This document shows positions 23,101 through 32,393 of a stretch of 64,000 bases of DNA, piece after piece. Below the pieces are notes generated by a model. That model had not been told where the DNA came from. It saw only the letters and a program-made list of their open reading frames with translations, and made no database searches. How positions within the stretch are numbered: the stretch's first letter is position 1; each line of letters starts with the position of its first letter. The stretch spans positions 9,844,241-9,908,240 of the forward strand of contig CM049318.1 of NCBI GenBank assembly GCA_026874595.1. Direction: 5' to 3'. The position numbers and the translations under genes were made by a program. This DNA is from Sipunculus nudus. Its lineage: Eukaryota > Annelida > Sipuncula > Golfingiida > Sipunculidae.

Positions 23101-24222
23101 CTGTGTCATTTGTAAGGATGAAGACTAATTTTTTTTGTATTTGAGTGGTGAGGGGAAGGTTCTGTGTCATTTGTAAGGATGAAGACTGATTTTTTTTTGG
23201 TATTTGAGTGGTGAGGGGAAGGTTCTGTGTCATTTGTAAGGATGAAGACTAATTTTTTTTTGTATTTGAGTGGTGAGGGGAAGGTTCTGTGTCATTTGTA
23301 AGGATGAAGACTGATTTTTTTGGTATTTGAGTGGTGAGGGGAAGGTTCTGTGTCATTTGTAAGGATGAAGACTAATTTTTTTGTATTTGAGTGGTGAGGG
23401 GAAGGTTCTGTGTCATTTGTAAGGATGAAGACGGATTTTTTTTTTGTATTTGAGTGGTGAGGGGAAGGTTCTGTGTCATTTGTAAGGATGAAGACTGATT
23501 TTTTTGGTATTTGAGTGGTGAGGGGAAGGTTCTGTGTCATTTGTAAGGATGAAGACTGAATTTTTTGGTATTTGAGTGGTGAGGGGAAGGTTCTGTGTCA
23601 TTTGTAAGGATGAAGACGGATTTTTTTTTTGTATTTGAGTGGTGAGGGGAAGGTTCTGTGTCATTTGTAAGGATGAAGACTGATTTTTTTTGTATTTGAG
23701 TGGTGAGGGGAAGGTTCTGTGTCATTTGTAAGGATGAAGACTGATTTTTTTTGTATTTAACTGGTGAGGGGAAGGTTCTGTGTCATTTGTAAGGATGAAG
23801 ACTGATTTTTTTGGTATTTGAGTGGTGAGGGGAAGGTTCTGTGTCATTTGTAAGGATGAAGACGGATTTTTTTTGTATTTGAGTGGTGAGGGGAAGGTTC
23901 TGTGTCATTTGTAAGGATGAAGACGGATTTTTTTTGGTATTTGAGTGGTGAGGGGAAGGTTCTGTGTCATTTGTAAGGATGAAGACTGATTTTTTTTGGT
24001 ATCTGAGTGGTGAGGGGAAGGTTCTGTGTCATTTGTAAGGATGAAGACTGATTTTTTTTGGTATTTGAGTGGTGAGGGGAAGGTTCTGTGTCATTTGAAA
24101 GGATGAAGACTGATTTTTTTGGTATTTGAGTGGTGAGGGGAAGGTTCTGTGTCATTTGTAAGGATGAAGACTGATTTTTTTTTGTATTTGAATGGTGAGG
24201 GGAAGGTTCTGTGTCATTTGTT
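20110..24222. repeat. 61-bp minisatellite, about 67 copies
   Basis: Head-to-tail array of a ~61-bp unit: TTTGAGTGGTGAGGGGAAGG, then TTCTGTGTCATTTGTAAGGA, then TGAAGACTGA, a T-run of 6-15 and GGTA or GTA. Units differ chiefly in the three bases after GAC (TGA, GGA or TAA), T-run length and the presence of one G before TA. A few have private changes (TTCAGTAG, TTTAACTGG, GGGATGG). The purine/pyrimidine asymmetry is strong: one strand is almost free of C. A unit of 61 (not a multiple of 3) moves through all frames, so the MTQNLPLTTQ-type minus-strand ORFs are artefacts. Confidence 0.97.
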
Positions 24223-24787
24223 AGGTAGACATTTGCCTCTGTCATGTGTGGGGTCCCTACTCTGAGATGCTCTAAAAAACCATGTTTGCATTCACTCACT
24301 CCGCCCATATTTCTAAGTTCATTCATGCATAAGTCACTGTACATTTGTAAATATTCAGTGATGACGTTCCTGGACCAGGATCATGCGCGGATCTACACAA
24401 AAAACGAATCGATTCTTCATTGGCCCATTCCTAATATGCCCTAAAAATTATATGAGATCCCGTTGTTACCCTCCTTGCTGAGACAATAATTATGGTCTGC
24501 GCAGGGCTCAAACAGACACACACCCAAACACAGTCACCAAACACGCATATTCACAACTTCACTGAATAACCAAATCAACTATAATATTTTTTATTTTATA
24601 ATTTTTAGTGTAAGGAGCATTCGGTCTGAAGGTGACCTCAATTCCTCAATACATTTAAATTATTCCATAACTGAAACTCTGGGTGTTTGTTTTGTTAATA
24701 CAAGAATCGTCAGTTCATTCTTGTTGATATCCTGATTACACGACTGGTCACAAAAGAAGTGAACCAAATGAATTCCTTTCATTCACA
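24223..24787. other. Between minisatellite and TIR element
   Basis: It contains dispersed-repeat copy B at 24285-24415 and a (CA)-rich patch near 24515. Nothing coding is recognised. Confidence 0.4.
24285..24415 (+). repeat. Dispersed repeat, copy B
   Basis: Aligns with 10935-11062 in the same orientation, ending in the shared AATCGATTCTTCATT. See copy A for the shared blocks. Confidence 0.6.
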
Positions 24788-26106
24788 TACTGTAGATTCA
24801 GATAATATCGTGGGCTTAAAATTTCGTGGTTTTTGTACAAAACGCATATCGTGGGGTATTTGAATTCGTGGAAAGACAAAGAAAACTTTAGGAAATTATG
24901 TTTATTTATACCTCCATGTGCGCAAGGAAGACGAGCCCGATGTACACAGGTGGTTCAGCTTTGATGCTTATCACACGGTGTGCCTGTACCGCGATCAATC
25001 GGGTCAGTGTTGAACAAACATGCTCCGCCCGACCCGAGCCTAACGAAGAATTAATCAGCCGTGACTGAAAGTGCCGGGCGATACATCGGCTGTTATTTGT
25101 AACAACCGATACATCGGCTACCAGTTATAACACCAGATCACACCATGTTCACAGAAAACGTAAACCATCACTTGACCGGAGGAAAAATGAAACGGGACCG
25201 TCCACAATGACATGAAGGTTTATAACTTTTTTTTAATCTAGGCGATAGTCACATGTGGCGCCTGTATATTCCTGACGGGGCGGTGAGATGAGACACGGTT
25301 CGTTCGTCATTCATCATTTCAGCTACATTTGGAAATTATAAAGAAATAATTTGCCTAATAGTATTCTGTGGCGCTTACTTGCGTTAACATATATGTACAA
25401 CTATCGACAATAATCGGAAGAAGTACCGCCTTCATGTATTAATAACTGTTATGCACGCAACTCGCGGTAATGCAAATGAGTTTACATGGCGCTTGTCTTT
25501 TAGGCCAATAGGTAACGTAAGTCTCGTTTAATCTCTATTGAAAGAAGGTTGAAAAGGCCGGTTCCGAAAAAGCCGTGCCTCGGTAGCTGTGGTTACGAAC
25601 ATTGGAACTTGTGTACCGTTCTTGGCGTTTCAGAACTACCGCTTTGCACCACAGAAATGTGGTATTGTTCTTGAATTTTCACCCAAAATGTTGATAAGAG
25701 GAAATGTGGGGATACGTTTTCAGTTTAAATTATTCTTTGATATTGTTTTATTGTAAATATATCAGGGGCGCCGTGTTTTTACGATATTAGGGGAAATAAT
25801 TTAATTGACAAAAGAAGATTTATAAATCCAGCATTTTAAAAGTAATTTACGAAAAGCAATTCAGTGCATTTAATAAATGTATAAAATCAATCATAAAAAT
25901 AGTAATAAACAATTTTTGTATCTTTATTGAAAAGTCAGCCAGCGGTAACAATTATATATATAAAGTCGACCACAAGCTGCCGTTAAGATATCGTATATCC
26001 TCTGACCGTGTGATTTTTGATCGTTGGAATCATGAATTCGTGGATTATCTTGATCCACGAAAACCACGAAAATAAAATCCCAACTAATATTTCTGAATCT
26101 ACAGTA
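24788..26106. mobile_element. Nonautonomous TIR DNA element, ~1.3 kb
   Basis: The left end TACTGTAGATTCAG (24788-24801) and right end CTGAATCTACAGTA (26093-26106) are exact inverted repeats of 14 bp including a flanking TA, consistent with a TA target duplication. The inverted similarity continues inward for 30-50 bp with gaps (GTGG..TT, TTTCGTGGTTTT). The interior is less AT-rich than the flanks near 24940-25270 and has no ORF resembling a transposase, so this is a MITE-like or deleted derivative. TIRs of this CTGTA(G/A)ATTCAG type are, as I recall, frequent in marine invertebrate DNA; I cannot check that here. Confidence 0.72.
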
Positions 26107-26214
26107 TATACACATTTGGCCAAAGAATAAATCTGATATAATTAACACATATATATTGCCATACATTATCACATTTATCAAAGATAAATAAGTTAGATGG
26201 ATGTAGGAACAGGC

Positions 26215-26518
26215 ATGCTGGCTCACTGTATAGAGAATTTCACTTCCTATTACACGTAAAAAACCTCCAACCCTTGTATCATTCAAAACTAATTTAAAAA
26301 CGTACCTCTTTAGGCAAGCTACGTATCTCTTTCGGAAAGCTTTTGGTAATTAATATGCATCATTTTTTTCTTGGGTCAGGCACAGGGAGTAGACTTCCAT
26401 GAAATTGTATGAGGCTATGTGTGTGTGTGTGTGTGAATTGCGCTGCGAGTCTGACCATCGGAGAATTGGCGCTATATAAATACTAATACTATACATTATA
26501 ATAATTATTATTATTAGA
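26215..26518 (+). mobile_element. 3' fragment of a CR1/L2-like LINE
   Basis: One plus-strand frame from about 26236 reads RISLPITRKKPPTLVSF and then KTNLKTYLFRQA. This is the conserved C-terminal end of CR1/L2-type ORF2 proteins (LP...R..PSL.SFKS.LKT.LF). It is followed by a short 3' UTR with a GT run and the terminus GGCGCTATATAAAT leading into a TTA-rich tail (about 26471-26515). That terminus resembles the one of the LINE at 56-57.3 kb. The copy is heavily 5' truncated. It lies about 110 bp from the right end of the TIR element. Confidence 0.75.
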
Positions 26519-26620
26519 AATGGAACATGTATACACAGAAACTTTGGTTCACTGCAAAATGAAAATTTGATTCCCATTGGCTGTGAAACAACTTTTCTGT
26601 GTATTCATGTTCCATATAAC

Positions 26621-26660
<40 letters not shown>

Positions 26661-27584
26661 GTTCTTGTCACAAATTCTATCTTTCCCAATGAAATCTGTA
26701 CATCAATTATCCACTGTCACGTCAGAAATTTTTTACTGACGTCCCGAAAGAGCTGACGAAAATTGTTGACACAAACATTGCACGTTGGGACCTCTGGTGA
26801 GCACCCAGTGTATTAATCACAAAAAAAGTAAGAATTTCCTTTTCAATCATGAATGGTTATTTCTAAGAAAATGTACTGACGCACTCACCGGTTTAATGAC
26901 ACTGCAGAAACCATAGTGCTATGTATAACACTTGTTGAAATTAGCATCTGTGGATGACTTATCCCATTAAAAGGCACAAACAGTCTTGCAACTAAACACA
27001 TTCAAAAAACATTACTACATGCATGTATCTACGCTTCAAGATTATTTACACTGGACAACATTAATTCACACATTCCAACTGGAATTCCGGCTTGAGTTGT
27101 AATGCAACGGGGCACATTCAAATTACAGTTAAGGTAATATACAATACCTCGTTACCACTGGATGAAGAAAAGGGGTTCTGCATGCTTGTGTATGCGAAGT
27201 TGTTAAAGTTGCATGACTTCAGTTATCATGAGAGTATAGTGAAAGAATCAGTTATCATGAGAGTAAAGTGAAAGAAGGGGGTTTTAATTATCTCAGACTT
27301 ACAGCACTTACCACTGGGGTAGATACAGAAAGAAGGGGGTGGGGCAGCAGTACCCTAGCACAGTTTGGCAAGTGTGCCGGGAGAGCAATTAGACTATATA
27401 CATATCTCTCGCATGCACAAGCAATTAGGAGGAAGAAAACATTACATTATACAAAATCCACAGCTGTATTTCGATATTTAGGCATATTTTCAGATGAATT
27501 CTTCCCACTAACAGCGTGCTTTATCAATAAAACTGTTTGACATATAATATTTTGTAATAAACATGCTTCTAATCCTACTATGTC
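26519..27584. other. Unannotated stretch with (TA)n
   Basis: It holds a (TA)n tract at about 26624-26658 and a local duplication near 27215-27275 (TCAGTTATCATGAGAGTA twice). A 90-codon plus-strand ORF at 27268-27540 has no recognised domain and lacks splice or neighbour support, so it is not called. Confidence 0.4.
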
Positions 27585-27795
27585 TTGACACTGGATATCG
27601 CAGTGGTCTCACCGCTAGCAACCTTGGTTCAATTTCCAGTGGCTGTGAGAGTGGTATGTAGTGGCCTGTCCAAGGCAGGTGGTTTTTTAATCACTACCCA
27701 ACGCCAACACCTGAGCCATGGAGAGTGCCTTAATTACCGGTAGTCATAATAACTATTCGTACAATCCATGTTAAATGAATAAAGTTTAAATAAAT
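27585..27795 (+). mobile_element. tRNA-derived SINE
   Basis: A tRNA-like head with an A-box-like TATCGCAGTGGT near 27597 and the B box GGTTCAATTTCC near 27627. A body with GGCCTGTCCAAGGCAGGTGG follows, then a 3' part ending TTAAATGAATAAAGTTTAAATAAATAAA. It resembles the SINE at 48.0-48.2 kb in the head, the CCAAGG..GG block and the 3' end. SINEs are RNA polymerase III units mobilised by LINE machinery. Confidence 0.6.
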
Positions 27796-28007
27796 AAAAA
27801 CAGCCCATGGATTTACTCCAACTGATCCACATATTTATAATATACACTGTTCAACAGATATGTTTCTTTACCTAGGATAATTCTGCATAATTCAATAGCA
27901 ATAGTCAAGAAAGCATATCTTAAAATGATTGATCAACGGTTTAAATAACCAATTTGAGAACTTCTACATGTACACCAGCACCTGTCTAAATATGTAACTC
28001 ATGGTAA

Positions 28008-28143
28008 GAGAAGTCTACACACCTTGTATTATACTGGCAGAGAAAAGTCTACACACCTTGTATTATACTGGCAGAGAAAAGTCTACACACCTTGTATTAT
28101 ACTGGCAGAGAAAAGTCTACACACCTGGTATTATACTGGCTTA
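28008..28143. repeat. 34-bp tandem repeat, four copies
   Basis: Four near-identical copies of AGTCTACACACCTTGTATTA plus TACTGGCAGAGAA. The last carries one substitution (CCTGG for CCTTG) and a different end. Confidence 0.93.
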
Positions 28144-30880
28144 TAAAACATACGGTTCACATCTTAGAATGCTTTAATTTTCACATGCAACTTGATATCC
28201 CATGATGCATCACTGATGATCCAACAGTGTTCAGACTTACCTGGATTAGCTATCCTGATACAAGTTTCATCTGGATTTGGCAAATCTAACAATTAATATA
28301 ATTTAAATTAACCTGACTCATCCTAGTTAACTGCACTTGTACATAAGCTAAATGATTAAGATGACTTGTTTTTTATTACAAACAAACAAAATTAAGATGA
28401 CTCAATAATCTGGTGATCATCCAGATACAAACATGTATTCTACCTTGGCCATTAAACTTACGGTAGTGCTGGACAAATAGAGGTCTCATTTTTTGGCAAA
28501 TATGTAACTAATGTTGTGGGTGAAACTTTCTAGCATTTTCATCCACCAGCTGCATGATCATAAAATTGAGTATTCAGTTTTCTACCCTCAAAGAACTTCA
28601 CCAGCACATTGATTTGTTTGTAATGAATAACTTGACCAATCAGGAACAAGCACACTGACTGCTTAACAAACAGGAAGGAGTGGATTAATGCACACTTTAC
28701 CACACCTATTTACATTCCCATAATTTCAGTTTTCACATGCACAGGTCTCACACACACTAGTATACAGTAAAACATGTGTAATAAGACCACCCGTGGGACT
28801 GACAAAAAGTGGTCTTAATTTACAGGACTGCTTACCCCATGGTGCCTAAACCTTGTACAACAGTTAATGATGATGCATAATAACGACAAAACGGACAGAT
28901 CACAGTCATTATCCTACACTTCAGTAAGCACATTTATGAAACATCACATCAGCTGGTAGACTTGGACAAACATTTGTATGAAATATATAGACAGAGACAT
29001 CCAAATTTAGGTATCAACAATGACATAACACTATGTATTTACAAACTGACATAAAACACTTACCAGTATATGATAATGCTGAATATATATAACATAATAT
29101 AATATATAAATCTGCAGGAAGTAGATCAATTCCTTTATGAGTTCTTCAAAAACCAATCTTTAATATAAATGTCACAAGAAATTATAATACAATTACTAAG
29201 CATACACATCTATACTTCATACATACACATATAAATAATTCTGAATTCTTTTACACTACATATACACTACATATAATGGACAAGACGAAAAGTAATAACC
29301 AAACTTGAAATGCTAATTTGAAAACATGCAAAAGTAAAGAGACAATCACCCTGACATATAAAAGATCACACATCTGCATGTACATGAAGTGAATTATATA
29401 GACAAATATGTACAAGTATAATATTAATGGATCAGTTTCCATGTACATTCATGAATATAAAGAACTAACATTATCTAATGTTCAAAAGTACAGGCAGAAG
29501 TCATAATATCTTTGTTCAACCTGACCAAGGATTCAAGGAAGCTCAGAAAGAATATGCTCCTGGTCTTCAAGGATAACAGAATGTGTTTTGGACAAAACAT
29601 ACATTACATACACAATCTCCCAACAGTAACTTTTGAAACTGTGGAGTCACGAAAAAGCAAAGTATCAAATGTCTTTCAGCTCAATCAGTTTTTAAATCTG
29701 CCCTTAACTGAAACATTTCACATCTTTCTCAAGAAATTAATACTCATGAACCACATTGACAATACATAATTATTCATAAATCAAGATTATTGTCATGAAT
29801 CAGGCTTGTTGGCATGTACCTACATGCATTCATGAATCAGGATTGAGTCAAAACATGAATATTCATGAAATGGAATATTATCAACACATGAATTTTCATG
29901 AATTGGGGTTATTCACACATAAATATTAAAGAAGCAGGTTGTTTATAAAGACATGAATATTCATGAACCAGTTATACAACTGAGGTATAGCCTGTTTCCT
30001 TAAAATAGTAACTATTCAATCTTGAATAACCGATGTAATGTAAACGATAGAGGGCAACACTGATTTGGAAATGTTGATATTAAAGCAACTGCTATGGAAT
30101 GTAATATATCTGATTGCTTAGGGGAAAGAAAACCCACCTGTTTTTTTTACCTCTGCCAAGGCAGCTCATTACCCCCATATAGTATTGTCTGAAATATGTG
30201 ATAAACACAGCAGGACAATCACTGAATGTTATATCATACTGACACTGAGCGCCATCTAGTGGCAACAACTTTAAGGGGGAAACTCATTACAGGTTCCTCC
30301 TTCTAACACATGTCTATGCACACAGATTAAAGAAGTCAGTATGTTGTTTATTACTGGGTATCAGACTTACTATTACTTACTAGACTTACTATGCGAGGTA
30401 ACAGTAAAAGTGGCATAAAATAACTTACAGTATAACCCCTCACACTCTTGTCTAAATAAACAACTGATACTTAATAGTATGAGAAAGGGTAGCTGTACGT
30501 TCACATCATTTCACAACATGTAAAAGTCATAATGATAACTAAACCAGCTGTTTGTAATCTCCAAGCAATCACTAGAACACCCCCCCCCCCCAACCCCCCA
30601 ATAGAAGGGAACAGTCATATGGGTCAACTATGAATAAAGCAGATAATACTTGAAATCAAGTTCAAACACTGGATCTGCAAGAGGAAATATATTCTGGTTA
30701 ATTGTTTTGCATTCAGGTTTAGGGGGCTCAGAGAGGGTCTAAGAAATATTACGACCCAAAATATTTGATATAAAAATAATCTTGCATTGAGGGGGCATTT
30801 AATAAAGTGTACTGTGGAGTAGTGTCTCAGTTAGTTTCCTGACCACAATGCCACCATCATACTGGATCTGAAGGTTCTGA
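28144..30880 (-). other. Downstream/possible 3' UTR of the TMEM106 gene
   Basis: No coding gene is recognised. On the minus strand this follows the TMEM106 stop codon and may hold its 3' UTR; an AATAAA lies at 30347-30352 (minus strand), a candidate but unproven poly(A) signal. A run of CATGAATATTCATGAA-type motifs occupies about 29750-29980, and a C-run lies near 30580-30592. Confidence 0.4.
29745..29980. repeat. Cluster of ATTCATGAAT-like palindromes
   Basis: At least eight degenerate copies of (CATGAAT)ATTCATGAA-type sequence occur in about 235 bp with irregular spacing of about 25-45 bp. Several are perfect short palindromes (GAATATTCATGAA, ATTCATGAAT). Function is unknown; they could be a decayed tandem repeat or clustered binding sites. 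Confidence 0.6.
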
Positions 30881-30977
30881 CTACCTGTCCTTGTGTAAAG
30901 GACCACACTGGACATGCTTGTATGAAGTAAGGGTCGTCTCTTCTGAATGGCCCCAGTAGCTCGTTGTCATGGTTGCC
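30881..30977 (-). CDS. TMEM106-family protein, last coding exon
   Basis: 97 nt including the stop codon (minus-strand TAG at 30881-30883). The acceptor is GATTTCAG. One base completes the codon split by the 54-nt exon at 32340. The peptide is (M)ATMTTSYWGHSEE followed by TTLTSYKHVQCG and ends HKDR. This matches the conserved C-terminal TMEM106 stretch (T-V-T-T-x-Y-x-G-H-S-E-Q ... Y-x-Y-V-x-C-G). It ends shortly after the C-G and so is shorter than vertebrate members at the C-terminus. Confidence 0.85.
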
Positions 30978-32339
30978 CTGAAATCAAATAAAATTATCAG
31001 TTACCACTAAAATAAACACCTTGATATACATTTTACTCAGTCTGAAGATGACCAAGGACCCACAGAGATAAAGTTCATAATTTACAAGAAGACAATGGGA
31101 CGATGAAAGATACAGGACAGTGTTGCCTTAACATGACGGTAGCGAGCTATTAATATTGGATAAGTCTATACCATTAGGATTTGCATGCAAGCGGGGGTTG
31201 CCAGAGAAAAAGGCTCCCTGTGGTATGGTATTAACTGCAGACAGCCTGATCAAGCTCAACTCATTGGAGAGAGCTGCACTGAATGACCTACAGTCACCAA
31301 AGTGGACTGCTTGACAATGTAAGGGAATACAACAAGAGCCTTCAAATAAATTCAATTACTAGCCTAATTTTGCAGCTTTTATTTTCAAATTTCAGATTTT
31401 AACAGATATAATCCTTATGTGTACATGCTGTGAAAATTAAATCCACAGTACTTATGGAAAAAAACGTGCCGTGGCCAAAGTTGGGCAAAATTTAAGGTAC
31501 CAATTTTTATTTTTGCTAATATTTAAAAAAATTTAACAGATTTTGATCTAATTTTTGGTATACAATTAAATTTTGATTAATTAAAGTTGTATCACTGAAA
31601 AAAGTCCCGACCTTTAACAATTTTTATCTTAAGTGACCAAATATCTTTCCTGATTTGTTTACAAAGTCCATTATGTTTGGGCCCATAACTTGTTTAAATT
31701 ATAATACAGACCTAATTTCTGGCATGTGCATAGGATCTATATAGAGGAATATTTATGGTAAATATGAAGAAAACCAGATGAATGGTTTTGATATTAGGCA
31801 GTCCTGAAATGTCAAAATAGATTTCTAATAAAAAATTAAGATTTTTCCTTAATATCTCGAAGGAACGAAGTCCTATTGACCCAATTTTCGTGATGGTAGG
31901 AGATTTTTGGGACATCTAACTGTATGCCTAATTTTAGATTTGTAGGTCCAATGGTGTCGAAACGTGCCAGTCTTACGGACGGACATCCAGACGGACGAAC
32001 GGACGGCAAGACAGACGGACGACGGACAATGGACCACAACTATAGCTCAGATGACTGACTTATAGTCAGCTGAGCTAACAATGGAAGGTATCTGTTCTAC
32101 ATATGACAGCCACCCATGCTAGGAGAAAAAATTTTGGCTTCATTGCATTCAGGCCTAAATTGTGGGGAAATTACATGTCCCCATCTTCTTGGCCTTGTTT
32201 GAAGGTAGAAACAACAGACGCAGTCCCTCTCAGGTGAAAAAGAATTTATATAAGAAATTATTTAAAAGTTGTATCAATGAAGTTCAGACTTTTGTGAAAA
32301 ATATGTACAGCCGTGTGACCTGCTGTATAGCTTACTTAC
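30978..32339 (-). other. TMEM106 intron with partial repeat element
   Basis: Intron between the 54-nt exon and the last exon (GTAAGT to TTTCAG on the minus strand). It contains the partial tandem-repeat-class element at about 31484-32075. No other exon is needed, since the phases match. Confidence 0.75.
31484..32075. mobile_element. Single-unit relative of the hairpin-ended element class
   Basis: The right side has an ACGG/ACAG microsatellite (about 31975-32030), then TAGCTCAGATGACT and AGTCAGCTGAGCTA (32043-32074), an imperfect hairpin closely matching the right end of the 49-53 kb element. The interior has one unit-like block with ATATCTCGAAGGAACGAAG and GATTTTTGGGACATCTA but no tandem array. 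The left limit is uncertain; no matching left hairpin was found. Confidence 0.6.
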
Positions 32340-32393
32340 ATGAATGGCATCAGCAGGCTGTGGCTGCCAGGGATACCACTGCTACAGTAGTAC
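32340..32393 (-). CDS. TMEM106-family protein, 54-nt micro-exon
   Basis: Minus strand, acceptor GTCTTGCAG and donor CAT|GTAAGT. Phase 2 on both sides, so skipping it would keep the frame and drop 18 residues. The peptide YYCSSGIPGSHSLLMPFM fills exactly the position of the conserved TMEM106 segment with F-C-T...K-V-H-N-I, aligning its cysteine and histidine without gaps. The exon was found from the gap left between its neighbours. Plus-strand ORFs over it are shadows. Confidence 0.82.

Noticed and set aside
20110-24222. CRISPR-like array
   Set aside because: Units are contiguous with no unique spacers, in a eukaryotic context; this is a minisatellite.
20229-24344. Series of minus-strand ORFs repeating MTQNLPLTTQIPKK
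   Set aside because: Products of the 61-bp minisatellite; period not divisible by three, ends set by T-run slippage, same peptides in all three frames.
28241-28285. Possible 45-nt minus-strand exon with an excellent donor (CCAG|GTAAGT) and a TTAG acceptor
   Set aside because: Weak polypyrimidine tract, no family similarity, and it lies beyond the TMEM106 stop; joining it to the last exon soon gives a stop.
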